Of a DNA stretch of 8,852 nt, positions 1 to 6,989 are shown piece after piece. The notes beneath the pieces were generated by a model. The model was given only the letters and a program-made list of their open reading frames with translations. It did no database searches and was not told where the DNA came from. The stretch lies in NCBI GenBank assembly GCA_964469455.1, contig CAYXZX010000116.1, forward strand, positions 1 through 8,852, given 5' to 3'. Origin of the DNA: Fen-999 sp964469455. GTDB taxonomy: Bacteria; Pseudomonadota; Gammaproteobacteria; Burkholderiales; Rhodocyclaceae. The translations under genes were made by a program, and so were the position numbers. Every line of letters begins with the position of its first letter. Position 1 is the first letter of the stretch.

Positions 1-1189
<1,189 letters not shown>

Positions 1190-1193
1190 CGCG

Positions 1194-1200
1194 TTCTCCC
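1194..1200 (-). promoter_or_regulatory. Ribosome binding site of clpB
   Basis: On the minus strand the bases read GGGAGAA, ending 4 nt before the clpB ATG at 1189 (6 nt from the GGGAG core). This is a good Shine-Dalgarno match and fixes the clpB start, which also agrees with the conserved N-terminus. Confidence 0.75.
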
Positions 1201-1226
1201 GAATGTCCAGAATGTCGTCACACGCG

Positions 1227-1255
1227 ATGTGGGGATTCCCGCGCCGATTTCAACC
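1227..1255 (-). promoter_or_regulatory. Sigma-32 (RpoH) heat-shock promoter of clpB
   Basis: Read on the minus strand, GGTTGAAA (1248-1255) is followed by exactly 13 nt and then CCCCACAT (1227-1234). The E. coli RpoH consensus is approximately CTTGAAA, 11-16 nt, CCCCATnT, so both boxes and the spacing fit. A start of transcription about 7 nt past the -10 box would give a leader of roughly 30 nt ending in the clpB ribosome binding site. Heat-shock control of clpB is established in proteobacteria; use of this particular site is inferred. Confidence 0.8.
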
Positions 1256-1258
1256 GCG

Positions 1259-1264
1259 CATAAT
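1259..1264 (+). promoter_or_regulatory. Possible -10 element for the CoA-transferase
   Basis: CATAAT differs from the TATAAT consensus at one base. It ends 6 nt before the ATG at 1271, so a transcript would begin at or next to the start codon. No convincing -35 box is seen at 16-18 nt; the best is TTCCCG at 1236, which matches only the first two consensus bases. There is no extended TGn motif. A one-mismatch hexamer can easily occur by chance, so this is tentative. Confidence 0.25.
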
Positions 1265-1270
1265 GCCGGC

Positions 1271-2839
1271 ATGAGCTCCAAGATCATGTCGGCCCGGGAT
1301 GCCGTCGCCCGAATTCGCGATGGCGACACCGTCGGCACCACCGGCTTCGTCGGTATCGGTTTTGCTGAAAACCTGGCCGTGGCGCTGGAGCAGCGCTTTC
1401 TCGAAACCGGCGCGCCGCGACGGCTGACTTTGGTCTATGCGGCCGGCCAGGGCGACGGCAAGACGCGCGGCCTCAATCATTTCGGCCACGACGGCCTGGT
1501 CGCCCGCGTCATCGGCGGGCATTGGGGACTGGTGCCGAGGTTGCAGGCACTGGCAGTGGACAACAAGATCGAGGCCTGGAACCTGCCGCAGGGCGTCATC
1601 AGCCACATGTTCCGCGACATCGCCGCCGGCAAGCCGGGCACGCTGACGCGGATCGGACTCGGCACGTTCGTCGACCCGCGTCACGGCGGTGGCAAGCTGA
1701 ACGACAGGACTCGCGATGACCTGGTCCGGCTGATGCCGATCGATGGCGAGGACTACCTTTTCTACAAGAGCTTTCCCATCCATGCGGCGCTGATCCGGGG
1801 CACCACGGCCGACGTCGACGGCAACATCAGCATGGAGAAGGAGGCGCTGACACTGGAGGCGCAGGCGCTGGCCATGGCCGCGCGCAATTCCGGTGGCATC
1901 GTGATCGCCCAGGTCGAACGCGTCGCCGAGCGCGGCAGCCTGCACCCGCGCCTGGTGAAGATCCCCGGCATCCTGGTCGACTGCGTGGTCGTCGCCGAGA
2001 AGCCCGAGTACCACGCCCAGACTTTCGCCGAGCAATACAACCCGGCGTTCTCGGGCGAGATCCGCGTACCGATGTCGGCGATCCCGCCGATGCCGATGAG
2101 CGAGCGCAAGATCATCGCCCGCCGCGCCGCGCTGGAACTGGCGGTGGGGGCCGTGGTCAATCTCGGCATCGGCATGCCGGAAGGCGTGTCGACGGTGGCC
2201 GCCGAGGAAGGCATCATCGACCGGCTGACCCTGACCGCCGAGCCCGGCGTGGTGGGCGGCATCCCGGCGGGCGGCCTCAATTTCGGAGCGGCGGTGAATG
2301 CCCAGGCCATCATCGACCAGCCCAGCCAGTTCGACTTCTACGACGGTGGCGGCGTCGACCTGGCTTTTCTCGGCTTGGCGCAGGCCGACCGGCAGGGCAA
2401 CCTCAACGTGTCGAAGTTCGGCCCTCGACTGGCTGGCGCCGGCGGCTTCATCAACATTTCGCAATCGGCGCGCAAGGTGGTCTTCGTCGGCACTTTCACG
2501 GCCGGAAATCTGCGAATTGACGTTGACAACGGCGCGTTGCGCATCCTCGAGGACGGCAAGGCGCACAAGTTCGTCCAGGAAGTCGAACACCGCACCTTCA
2601 GCGGCCCGGTCGCGGCGGCGGCCGGCAAGACCGTGCTCTACGTCACCGAGCGCTGCGTCTTCCGGCTCTGCCGGGAAGGCCTGGAACTGGTGGAGATCGC
2701 GCCGGGCATCGATCTCCAGCACGACATCCTGGAAAACATGGATTTCGTCCCGATCATGCGCGAGAAGGTAAAGTTCATGGATGCCAGGATCTTCGCCGAC
2801 CGCCCGATGGGGCTATCCGACGACCTTTATGCACATTGA
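1271..2839 (+). CDS. Acyl-CoA:acetate/propionate CoA-transferase (YdiF/Pct type)
   Basis: A 522-residue class I CoA-transferase with both halves fused in one chain, like E. coli YdiF and clostridial propionate CoA-transferase. It moves CoA between short-chain acyl-CoA and a free carboxylate through a glutamyl-CoA thioester. Visible features are a glycine-rich N-terminal segment (residues 18-35), IGGHWG (81-86), GTFVDPR (131-137), NLGIGMPEGV (297-306), and the EXGXXG active-site motif as EPGVVGG. Its Glu324 has the number I recall for the catalytic residue of Clostridium propionicum Pct. QFDFYDGGG and GGFINIS follow in the C-terminal half. Substrate (acetate, propionate, lactate, hydroxybutyrate) cannot be read from sequence. 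The frame stays open upstream to position 56, but that is antisense to clpB; the family N-terminus fits ATG 1271, or ATG 1286 as alternative. Neither has a clear Shine-Dalgarno sequence. The phasin gene starts 72 nt downstream, suggesting a storage-polymer or acyl-CoA role. Confidence 0.9.
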   Translation: MSSKIMSARDAVARIRDGDTVGTTGFVGIGFAENLAVALEQRFLETGAPRRLTLVYAAGQGDGKTRGLNHFGHDGLVARVIGGHWGLVPRLQALAVDNKIEAWNLPQGVISHMFRDIAAGKPGTLTRIGLGTFVDPRHGGGKLNDRTRDDLVRLMPIDGEDYLFYKSFPIHAALIRGTTADVDGNISMEKEALTLEAQALAMAARNSGGIVIAQVERVAERGSLHPRLVKIPGILVDCVVVAEKPEYHAQTFAEQYNPAFSGEIRVPMSAIPPMPMSERKIIARRAALELAVGAVVNLGIGMPEGVSTVAAEEGIIDRLTLTAEPGVVGGIPAGGLNFGAAVNAQAIIDQPSQFDFYDGGGVDLAFLGLAQADRQGNLNVSKFGPRLAGAGGFINISQSARKVVFVGTFTAGNLRIDVDNGALRILEDGKAHKFVQEVEHRTFSGPVAAAAGKTVLYVTERCVFRLCREGLELVEIAPGIDLQHDILENMDFVPIMREKVKFMDARIFADRPMGLSDDLYAH

Positions 2840-2896
2840 TTCAGGTCAGGGAACCGTAAGACAGCCCTGATAGGATAAACGCGTTCAAATTCAACG
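2840..2896 (+). promoter_or_regulatory. CoA-transferase/phasin intergenic segment with a small inverted repeat
   Basis: TCAGGG (2846-2851) and CCCTGA (2865-2870) are inverted repeats with 13 nt between them, directly after the CoA-transferase stop. TCAGG is also tandemly repeated at 2841-2850. No T-tract follows on the plus strand, so it is not a classic intrinsic terminator. It could be a weak attenuating hairpin or a protein-binding site. TAGGAT (2871-2876) might serve as a -10, but no partner -35 is convincing. Its role is unknown. Confidence 0.25.
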
Positions 2897-2899
2897 ATG

Positions 2900-2905
2900 A
2901 AGGAG
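2900..2905 (+). promoter_or_regulatory. Ribosome binding site that sets the phasin start at 2912
   Basis: AAGGAG lies 6 nt before the ATG at 2912. Two earlier in-frame ATGs, at 2897 and 2906, sit before or directly against this site and so cannot use it. The sequence therefore favours initiation at 2912. Confidence 0.75.
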
Positions 2906-2911
2906 ATGAGC

Positions 2912-3427
2912 ATGGCGACCAAACATGAATTCGGCGAAATCCAGCGCAAGAACATGGAAGCGGCGATGCGTCTCGCCCAGCTTTCGATCGAGAACTCTCA
3001 GCGCATCATGGCGCTGCAGTCGCAACTGGCGCGGGAACTCTTCCAGGAAAGCGTCGAGCAGGCCAAGGCGCAGACCGGTTCATCCGATCCGCAGGAGATC
3101 ATGAAGCTGCGCGCCCGCTACGCGCAGGACACCACGCAGAAAATGATCGCGGCCGCGCAGCAAGTCGCCGAAATCGGCAACAACGCGCGCATGGAATTCT
3201 CGCGCCTGCTGACTGAGCAGCTGGCGGCGGGCAGCCAGGACATGGTCGACGCCTTTCAGTCGTTCTTCAAGGCGCTGCCTGTGCAGAACACCAACATCAT
3301 GGAAACCATGCAGCAGGCCATGAGCAACGCCAACAGCGCGTTCGAGCAGATGAGCAAGGCCTCGCGCGCCGCTTTCGACAATCTCAACGAGATGGCGAAG
3401 AAGTCCGCGCCACGCGCAAAAAAATAG
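2912..3427 (+). CDS. phaP: Phasin family protein (PHA granule-associated)
   Basis: A 171-residue protein of the Phasin_2 type found in Betaproteobacteria. Phasins coat polyhydroxyalkanoate granules in the cytoplasm and control their number and size. The protein is almost entirely predicted helix, rich in Ala, Gln, Met and Glu, and has no Cys or Trp. It begins MATKHEFGEIQRKNMEAAMR and continues through LAQLSIENSQRIMALQSQLA (21-40), the amphipathic region that in this family contacts the granule. The middle (about 65-125) contains the typical MEFSRLLTEQ and DAFQSFFKAL segments. The C-terminus is Lys/Ala-rich (AKKSAPRAKK). The start at 2912 is chosen over ATG 2897 because AAGGAG precedes it at ideal spacing; the longer form would add MKEMS. 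It follows the CoA-transferase on the same strand. Its last codons overlap the T-tract of the opposing operon's terminator. No phaC or phaR gene is in the window, so the granule role rests on family resemblance. Confidence 0.88.
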   Translation: MATKHEFGEIQRKNMEAAMRLAQLSIENSQRIMALQSQLARELFQESVEQAKAQTGSSDPQEIMKLRARYAQDTTQKMIAAAQQVAEIGNNARMEFSRLLTEQLAAGSQDMVDAFQSFFKALPVQNTNIMETMQQAMSNANSAFEQMSKASRAAFDNLNEMAKKSAPRAKK

Positions 3428-3473
3428 ACCCGCTGCGGGGGCGGCGCGGCCGACTAGGCGCCGCTCCAGCGGG
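3418..3473 (-). terminator. Intrinsic terminator of the minus-strand molybdenum-cofactor operon
   Basis: On the minus strand CCCGCTG (3467-3473) pairs with CAGCGGG (3429-3435), and inside it CGGCGC pairs with GCGCCG (3442-3447 with 3458-3463). The two stems are separated by a small asymmetric internal loop and capped by a loop of about 10 nt. Four bases after the stem comes a run of seven T (3418-3424). The moaE stop codon lies in the hairpin loop, and the T-run is the complement of the last lysine codons of the phasin gene. On the plus strand no T-tract follows the hairpin, so it should terminate mainly in the minus direction. Confidence 0.7.
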
Positions 3474-3897
3474 CAAGCGCCGTGTCGTCGGACTCGCGGG
3501 CATCGACCCAGCGGCCGCCTGCGGCGGTATCCTCCCGCTTCCAGAACGGCGCCTGCGTTTTCAAGTAGTCCATGATGAACTCACAGGCGGCGAAGGCATC
3601 GTGGCGGTGGCTCGACGAGACCGCGACGAACACGATGCGCTCGCCCGGCAGCAGACGCCCGACCCGGTGAATCACGCGCACGCCCAGCAGTTGCCAGCGG
3701 CGCCGCGCCTCGGCGACGATCTCCGCGAGCGCCTTCTCCGTCATGCCGGGATAATGCTCCAGCGTCATCGCCAGAATCTCGCCTCCCCTGACCAGCCCGA
3801 CGAAACTGGCGACCGCGCCGGCGTTGTCCGTCGCCGCACCCAGCGCCTCGATCTCGGCGCCAACATCGAAATCGGCTTCTTGAACGGATACCGGCAT
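3454..3897 (-). CDS. moaE: Molybdopterin synthase catalytic subunit MoaE
   Basis: MoaE is the large subunit of molybdopterin synthase. It converts cyclic pyranopterin monophosphate to molybdopterin using sulfur carried as a thiocarboxylate on MoaD, whose C-terminal tail inserts into the MoaE active site. The 147-residue length is usual. Family hallmarks are present: SFVGLVR with Arg37, the SSSHRHDAF segment (His97, Arg98), and YLKTQAPFWKRE, with Lys113 and Lys120 seven residues apart as for the essential lysines of E. coli MoaE (119 and 126). RWVDAR follows near the C-terminus. The start at 3897 is 1 nt from the moaD stop, and GGGAGG lies 5 nt before it, inside the last codons of moaD. Subunit order moaD-moaE and near-zero spacing indicate coupled translation. 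It is the last gene of its operon. Confidence 0.96.
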   Translation of the reverse strand: MPVSVQEADFDVGAEIEALGAATDNAGAVASFVGLVRGGEILAMTLEHYPGMTEKALAEIVAEARRRWQLLGVRVIHRVGRLLPGERIVFVAVSSSHRHDAFAACEFIMDYLKTQAPFWKREDTAAGGRWVDARESDDTALARWSGA

Positions 3898-3898
3898 G

Positions 3899-4153
3899 TC
3901 AACCTCCCGTCACGGGCGGGAAAAAAGCCACTTCGTCATTCGGCCCGATCGTGGCATCAAAGCCGGCCATGGACCGATTGATGGCACAGCGCAGGTTCTT
4001 CGTTCTGGCGAGTTGCGCCCAGGGCTCGCCCCGCGCGACGACATGGTCGCGCAGGCCGGCCAGCGTGGTCACGCCCGGCGGCAGGGCAAGCTCCTCCACG
4101 GCCACGCCGAGCGTCTCGCGCAGGCTTGCGAAATAAAGCACCTTGATGCTCAT
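3899..4153 (-). CDS. moaD: Molybdopterin synthase sulfur-carrier subunit MoaD
   Basis: MoaD is an 84-residue ubiquitin-fold sulfur carrier. Its C-terminal Gly-Gly is adenylated by MoeB and converted to a thiocarboxylate, then donates sulfur to the pterin within the MoaD-MoaE complex. The sequence starts MSIKVLYFASLRETLG, the standard first beta-strand and helix of the family. It ends in FFPPVTGG, with the exposed double glycine as the very last residues, so the functional tail is intact. The start codon at 4153 overlaps the moeA stop by 4 nt (ATGA), with GGAG 7 nt upstream (4161-4164). moeB is not in the window; the activating enzyme must be encoded elsewhere. Confidence 0.95.
   Translation of the reverse strand: MSIKVLYFASLRETLGVAVEELALPPGVTTLAGLRDHVVARGEPWAQLARTKNLRCAINRSMAGFDATIGPNDEVAFFPPVTGG
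3903..3908 (-). promoter_or_regulatory. Ribosome binding site of moaE inside the moaD tail
   Basis: GGGAGG on the minus strand lies 5 nt before the moaE ATG at 3897. It overlaps the codons for the final Gly-Gly of MoaD, so the functional tail and the ribosome binding site share bases. Confidence 0.75.
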
Positions 4154-5343
4154 GGCATAGCTCCGAAGGCAAGGTAGTCCACCGTGTCGCCGGGGCTGAC
4201 TTTTGTCCCCGCGGGAAGGTCAACCAGGCCATCGGCCCAGACGCAGGAGGTGAGCACGCCCGAACTCTGGTTGGGATAGCGCTCCAGCCGCCCGTCCTCG
4301 CCGACGCGCACGCGCAGGAACTCGCGGCGGTTGCCGGGCTTGCTCCATTCGAAACCCGCCGCCAGCTGGCGCCGCTTCGGCAACAGTTCCACCGCGCCCT
4401 GGCATTTGCGGATGAATGGCCGCACCAGCAGGCTGAAAGTGACGTAGGCCGAAACCGGATTGCCCGGCAGACCAACGAAGTCCGCCTGTCCGACCTTGCC
4501 GAAGGCCAGCGGTTTGCCGGGCTTGATGGCGATGCTCCACAGCGACAGCTCGCCTTCCGCTTCCACCGCCGGCTTGACATGATCCTCTTCGCCGACGGAA
4601 ACGCCGCCCGAGGTGATCACCAGGTCGTGCAGCGCCCCCGCCTTGCGCAAGGCCACGCGCGTGGCATCGAGGCTGTCCGGCAGGTTGCCGAAGTCCTCGA
4701 CGGCGCAACCCATGCTCTTCAGCAGGGCGGTCAGTTGGTAGCGGTTCGAGTTGTAAATGGCGCCAGGTGGCAGCGGCTCGCCGGGGGTCGCCAATTCGTC
4801 GCCTGTTGACAGCACGGCCACCGACAGACGGCGCATCACCGGCATTTGCGCTACCCCGACCGAGGCAGCCATGCCGATCGCTGCCGGCGTCAGGACGCTT
4901 CCGGCGGCAAGCACCTCGGCATCCCTGCGGATGTCCTCGCCAGCGCGACGAATGTTCTCTTCCTGTCGCGGCAGGTGGTTGACGATCACTTTCCCATGGT
5001 CGCCGTGTTCACAAAGCTCCTGCATCACCACGGCATCGGCGCCCGGCGGCACCGGTGCGCCGGTGAAAATGCGGGCGGCCGTGCCCGGCTCCAGCGCATG
5101 GCCAACACTGCCGGCTGGAATGCGTTGGGCGACGCGCAATGCGGTGCCGGCGACGGGGATGTCGGCGCAACGCACGGCATAGCCATCCATGCCGCTGTTG
5201 TCGAGCGGCGGCACGTCGAGCGAAGACCTGATCGATTCGGCCAGCACCCGGCCCAGGCCGTCCGCCAGCGGCACGCGGTCTACGCCTTTCACCTTCCGCG
5301 CGGCATCCAGCAGGCGGGCCAGCGCCTCGTCAAAACTCAACAT
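4150..5343 (-). CDS. moeA: Molybdopterin molybdenumtransferase MoeA
   Basis: MoeA inserts molybdate into adenylylated molybdopterin (the MogA product) to give active molybdenum cofactor. Starting at ATG 5343 the protein has 397 residues, close to E. coli MoeA. Motifs in order are PPLDNSGMDGYA (45-56, with Asp53 of the MDGYA motif), GAPVPPGADAVVMQE (95-109), RRAGEDIR (132-139), STGDEL (179-184), TSGGVSVGEEDHVK (244-257), KPGKP (274-278) and GLPGNPVSAYVTF (291-303). A C-terminal beta domain ends at 397. The frame remains open upstream to 5571, but that stretch lies within mobB and looks like shadow sequence. The start is not fully settled. ATG 5343 is 2 nt after the mobB stop, while GTG 5349 would give a 4-nt GTGA overlap and lies 11 nt from GGAG (5361-5364). 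The stop overlaps the moaD start (ATGA). MogA is not encoded in the window. Confidence 0.95.
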   Translation of the reverse strand: MLSFDEALARLLDAARKVKGVDRVPLADGLGRVLAESIRSSLDVPPLDNSGMDGYAVRCADIPVAGTALRVAQRIPAGSVGHALEPGTAARIFTGAPVPPGADAVVMQELCEHGDHGKVIVNHLPRQEENIRRAGEDIRRDAEVLAAGSVLTPAAIGMAASVGVAQMPVMRRLSVAVLSTGDELATPGEPLPPGAIYNSNRYQLTALLKSMGCAVEDFGNLPDSLDATRVALRKAGALHDLVITSGGVSVGEEDHVKPAVEAEGELSLWSIAIKPGKPLAFGKVGQADFVGLPGNPVSAYVTFSLLVRPFIRKCQGAVELLPKRRQLAAGFEWSKPGNRREFLRVRVGEDGRLERYPNQSSGVLTSCVWADGLVDLPAGTKVSPGDTVDYLAFGAMP

Positions 5344-5345
5344 GT

Positions 5346-5849
5346 TCACAATCCGACTTTCTCCAGGATGAACGCCGCGATGGCGTCGTGATCGTTCAAG
5401 TCCAGCCAGGGCAGCGGGCAGTCGGGCGGCAGGTCGGCCACCTCGGGTGTCGCCACCGCCAGGACGCCGGGATTCCCGGGCCAGATGAACGGCTTGCCAT
5501 TGGCCGGCCGATGCACTTCCAGCTTCGGGATCGGTGTGGCCTTGTAGCCTTCCACCAGCAGCAGATCGCACGGCGAAAGATTGGCAATCTGCTGCTCGAA
5601 GGTCGGCTCCGGCCGCCCGCGCAACTCATGCATGAGCACCCAGCGTTGGTCGCAGACCAGCATTACCTCGGTCGCGCCGGCGGCGCGATGGCGAAACGAG
5701 TCCTTGCCCGACTTGTCCAGATCGAAATTATGGTGCGTGTGCTTGATCATCGACACCGTCATCCCGCGCGCGACGAAGCGCGGAATCAACTGCTCGATCA
5801 GCGTCGTCTTGCCGGCGCCGGAATAGCCGGCAAAGCCGAACATCTTCAT
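5346..5849 (-). CDS. mobB: Molybdopterin-guanine dinucleotide biosynthesis protein MobB
   Basis: MobB is a P-loop GTP-binding protein that works with MobA when GMP is attached to the molybdenum cofactor; in E. coli it is accessory, not essential. The 167-residue protein begins MKMFGFAGYSGAGKTTLIEQ, with Walker A GYSGAGKTT at residues 8-16. It continues with KHTHHNFDLDKSGKDSFRH (36-54), typical of MobB, and LLLVEGYK (97-104), the Walker B region. A longer in-frame start at 5912 exists, but its 21 extra residues lie within the 3' end of the upstream gene and precede the family's conserved N-terminus. ATG 5849 overlaps the upstream stop by 4 nt (ATGA), with an AAGGTGAG stretch 6 nt before it. 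mobA is not in the window. Confidence 0.95.
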   Translation of the reverse strand: MKMFGFAGYSGAGKTTLIEQLIPRFVARGMTVSMIKHTHHNFDLDKSGKDSFRHRAAGATEVMLVCDQRWVLMHELRGRPEPTFEQQIANLSPCDLLLVEGYKATPIPKLEVHRPANGKPFIWPGNPGVLAVATPEVADLPPDCPLPWLDLNDHDAIAAFILEKVGL

Positions 5850-6979
5850 TCGATTCTCACCTTCGCGAATCCCCCACCCGGCGTGCGGAAATTGGTGGTC
5901 TGGCCCTGCCACAGACGGGCCGTCATCAACTGGACACGTCCAGCATAGGCATAGCAGCGCACATCCACCTTGAGTTCCACATGCCGATCGTCGCCGCCTC
6001 CATCGTCGCCACCTTCAACGGACAATTCCATTTCCACCGTCGATGGCGGCACCAGCGCCTGGGCAACGTATTTTCCCGCCATCACCTCGTCGAACACCCG
6101 CCGGGTCATCTTGTCGCCGCGATAGGCGGCCTTCGAACCGTAACCTCTGGCCGGCTTGAAGAACAGCTCCTTGCGCCGGTTCCAGTAGGCTTCGGCATCA
6201 TCCGGCGCCACGAGTTCCGTTTTCGGCACCACGGCGGCGAGCACCGCACGGGTCGATGCATCCACGCCCCAAGCCGCCAGCAACGCGTCGTCGGAGAGCA
6301 GCGCCAGGTTGCGCTTGTCGGCATACAGCGCATGTGCGCGCGGATGCGGCGTCAGCACCATGGCATCGTCGAGGTAGGCCTGCCGTAACGCGGCATTGCC
6401 TGGCGCCGCCAGCGCGAAGTCGGTCAAGCGGTTATATACGAGGTCCAGCCTTGTCTCGCCGTGCCATAACCCGCCGTGACAGAAGGCGAGGTCTTGAGGC
6501 GAACAGATCACGGCCCCGATGCCATGCCGCGCGAACAATGACTGGAACATCAGGAACTCGGGATACAGATACTGCGATTCGGGGGCCTCGTCGACGATCG
6601 CCAGCGCGCCCAGCTTCCCGGAGCACTCCTCGCGGAACATCTCGAGGTAGGCCGCTTCTAGAGCGTTGCCAGGGGCCTGGATGGCCGCCAGCAGCCCGCC
6701 ACCGGCGTTGGTGTTGACCTCGATGAGCTTGGGGCCGGCATGCGTCAGGTGAAAGTCGTAGCCAAAGAAAGCCCCCCGATTGGGCGGCGCGTGGCGGGCG
6801 ACCTCGGGTGCCCACGCCAGCGTACGCTCCTGGTAGGCGGGCATGGCCACCACGCACTCGACGGCAGCGATCAGTTCCGCCATTCTCGCCGCATCGCCGC
6901 GACTGACTTTCACCGTGGCCGGCGAAAACAGGTGCGGACGGTCGGCAAGGAGCTGGTCCAGCGATGGGGCTTCGATCAT
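5846..6979 (-). CDS. Uncharacterised ATP-grasp-like protein (glutathionylspermidine-synthase-like motifs)
   Basis: I do not recognise a named function for this 377-residue protein. The motif order resembles the synthetase domain of glutathionylspermidine synthase, a circularly permuted ATP-grasp fold in which the metal-binding motif precedes the ATP lysines. GYDF (73-76, Asp75) leads into KLIEVNTNAGGG (84-95), with Glu87 and Asn89 in an E-x-N metal-ligand pattern. YADKRNLALLSD (219-230) follows, then FFKPARGYGSKAAY (273-286), which looks like the lysine and glycine-rich nucleotide loop. KYVAQALVPPSTVE (303-316) and DVRCYAYAGRV (339-349) end in ARLWQGQTTNFRTPGGG (354-370). The arginine usually preceding the metal Asp is absent (GYDF rather than RFDF). 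ATP-grasp enzymes usually join a carboxylate to an amine or thiol. No signal peptide or membrane segment is seen, so it is likely cytosolic. It starts 10 nt after the helicase stop, without a clear ribosome binding site, and overlaps mobB by ATGA. Co-transcription with mobB is likely; a role in cofactor biosynthesis is only a hypothesis. Confidence 0.8.
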   Translation of the reverse strand: MIEAPSLDQLLADRPHLFSPATVKVSRGDAARMAELIAAVECVVAMPAYQERTLAWAPEVARHAPPNRGAFFGYDFHLTHAGPKLIEVNTNAGGGLLAAIQAPGNALEAAYLEMFREECSGKLGALAIVDEAPESQYLYPEFLMFQSLFARHGIGAVICSPQDLAFCHGGLWHGETRLDLVYNRLTDFALAAPGNAALRQAYLDDAMVLTPHPRAHALYADKRNLALLSDDALLAAWGVDASTRAVLAAVVPKTELVAPDDAEAYWNRRKELFFKPARGYGSKAAYRGDKMTRRVFDEVMAGKYVAQALVPPSTVEMELSVEGGDDGGGDDRHVELKVDVRCYAYAGRVQLMTARLWQGQTTNFRTPGGGFAKVRIE

Positions 6980-6989
6980 GTCGGCGAGT

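Noticed and set aside
1250..2722. 490-codon minus-strand open frame antisense to the CoA-transferase
   Set aside because: The product is an Asp/His/Arg/Ala-rich chain without recognisable motifs, typical of the antisense frame of a GC-rich gene. The plus strand carries a full CoA-transferase with its catalytic motif.
2897..2911. Upstream ATGs of the phasin (2897 and 2906)
   Set aside because: The AAGGAG ribosome binding site lies after the first and directly against the second, so only ATG 2912 is properly placed.
2840..2911. A PhaR-type operator of the CTGC-n-GCAG kind upstream of the phasin
   Set aside because: I looked for paired CTGC and GCAG in the spacer and found none; only the TCAGGG/CCCTGA repeat is present.
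5344..5571. 76-residue N-terminal extension of moeA
   Set aside because: It lies entirely within mobB, is Arg/Gly/Ala-rich and has no MoeA homology. The family N-terminus matches the start at 5343.
5850..5912. 21-residue N-terminal extension of mobB
   Set aside because: It lies inside the 3' coding end of the ATP-grasp-like gene and precedes the conserved Walker A start of MobB; ATG 5849 has the ATGA overlap and a plausible ribosome binding site.
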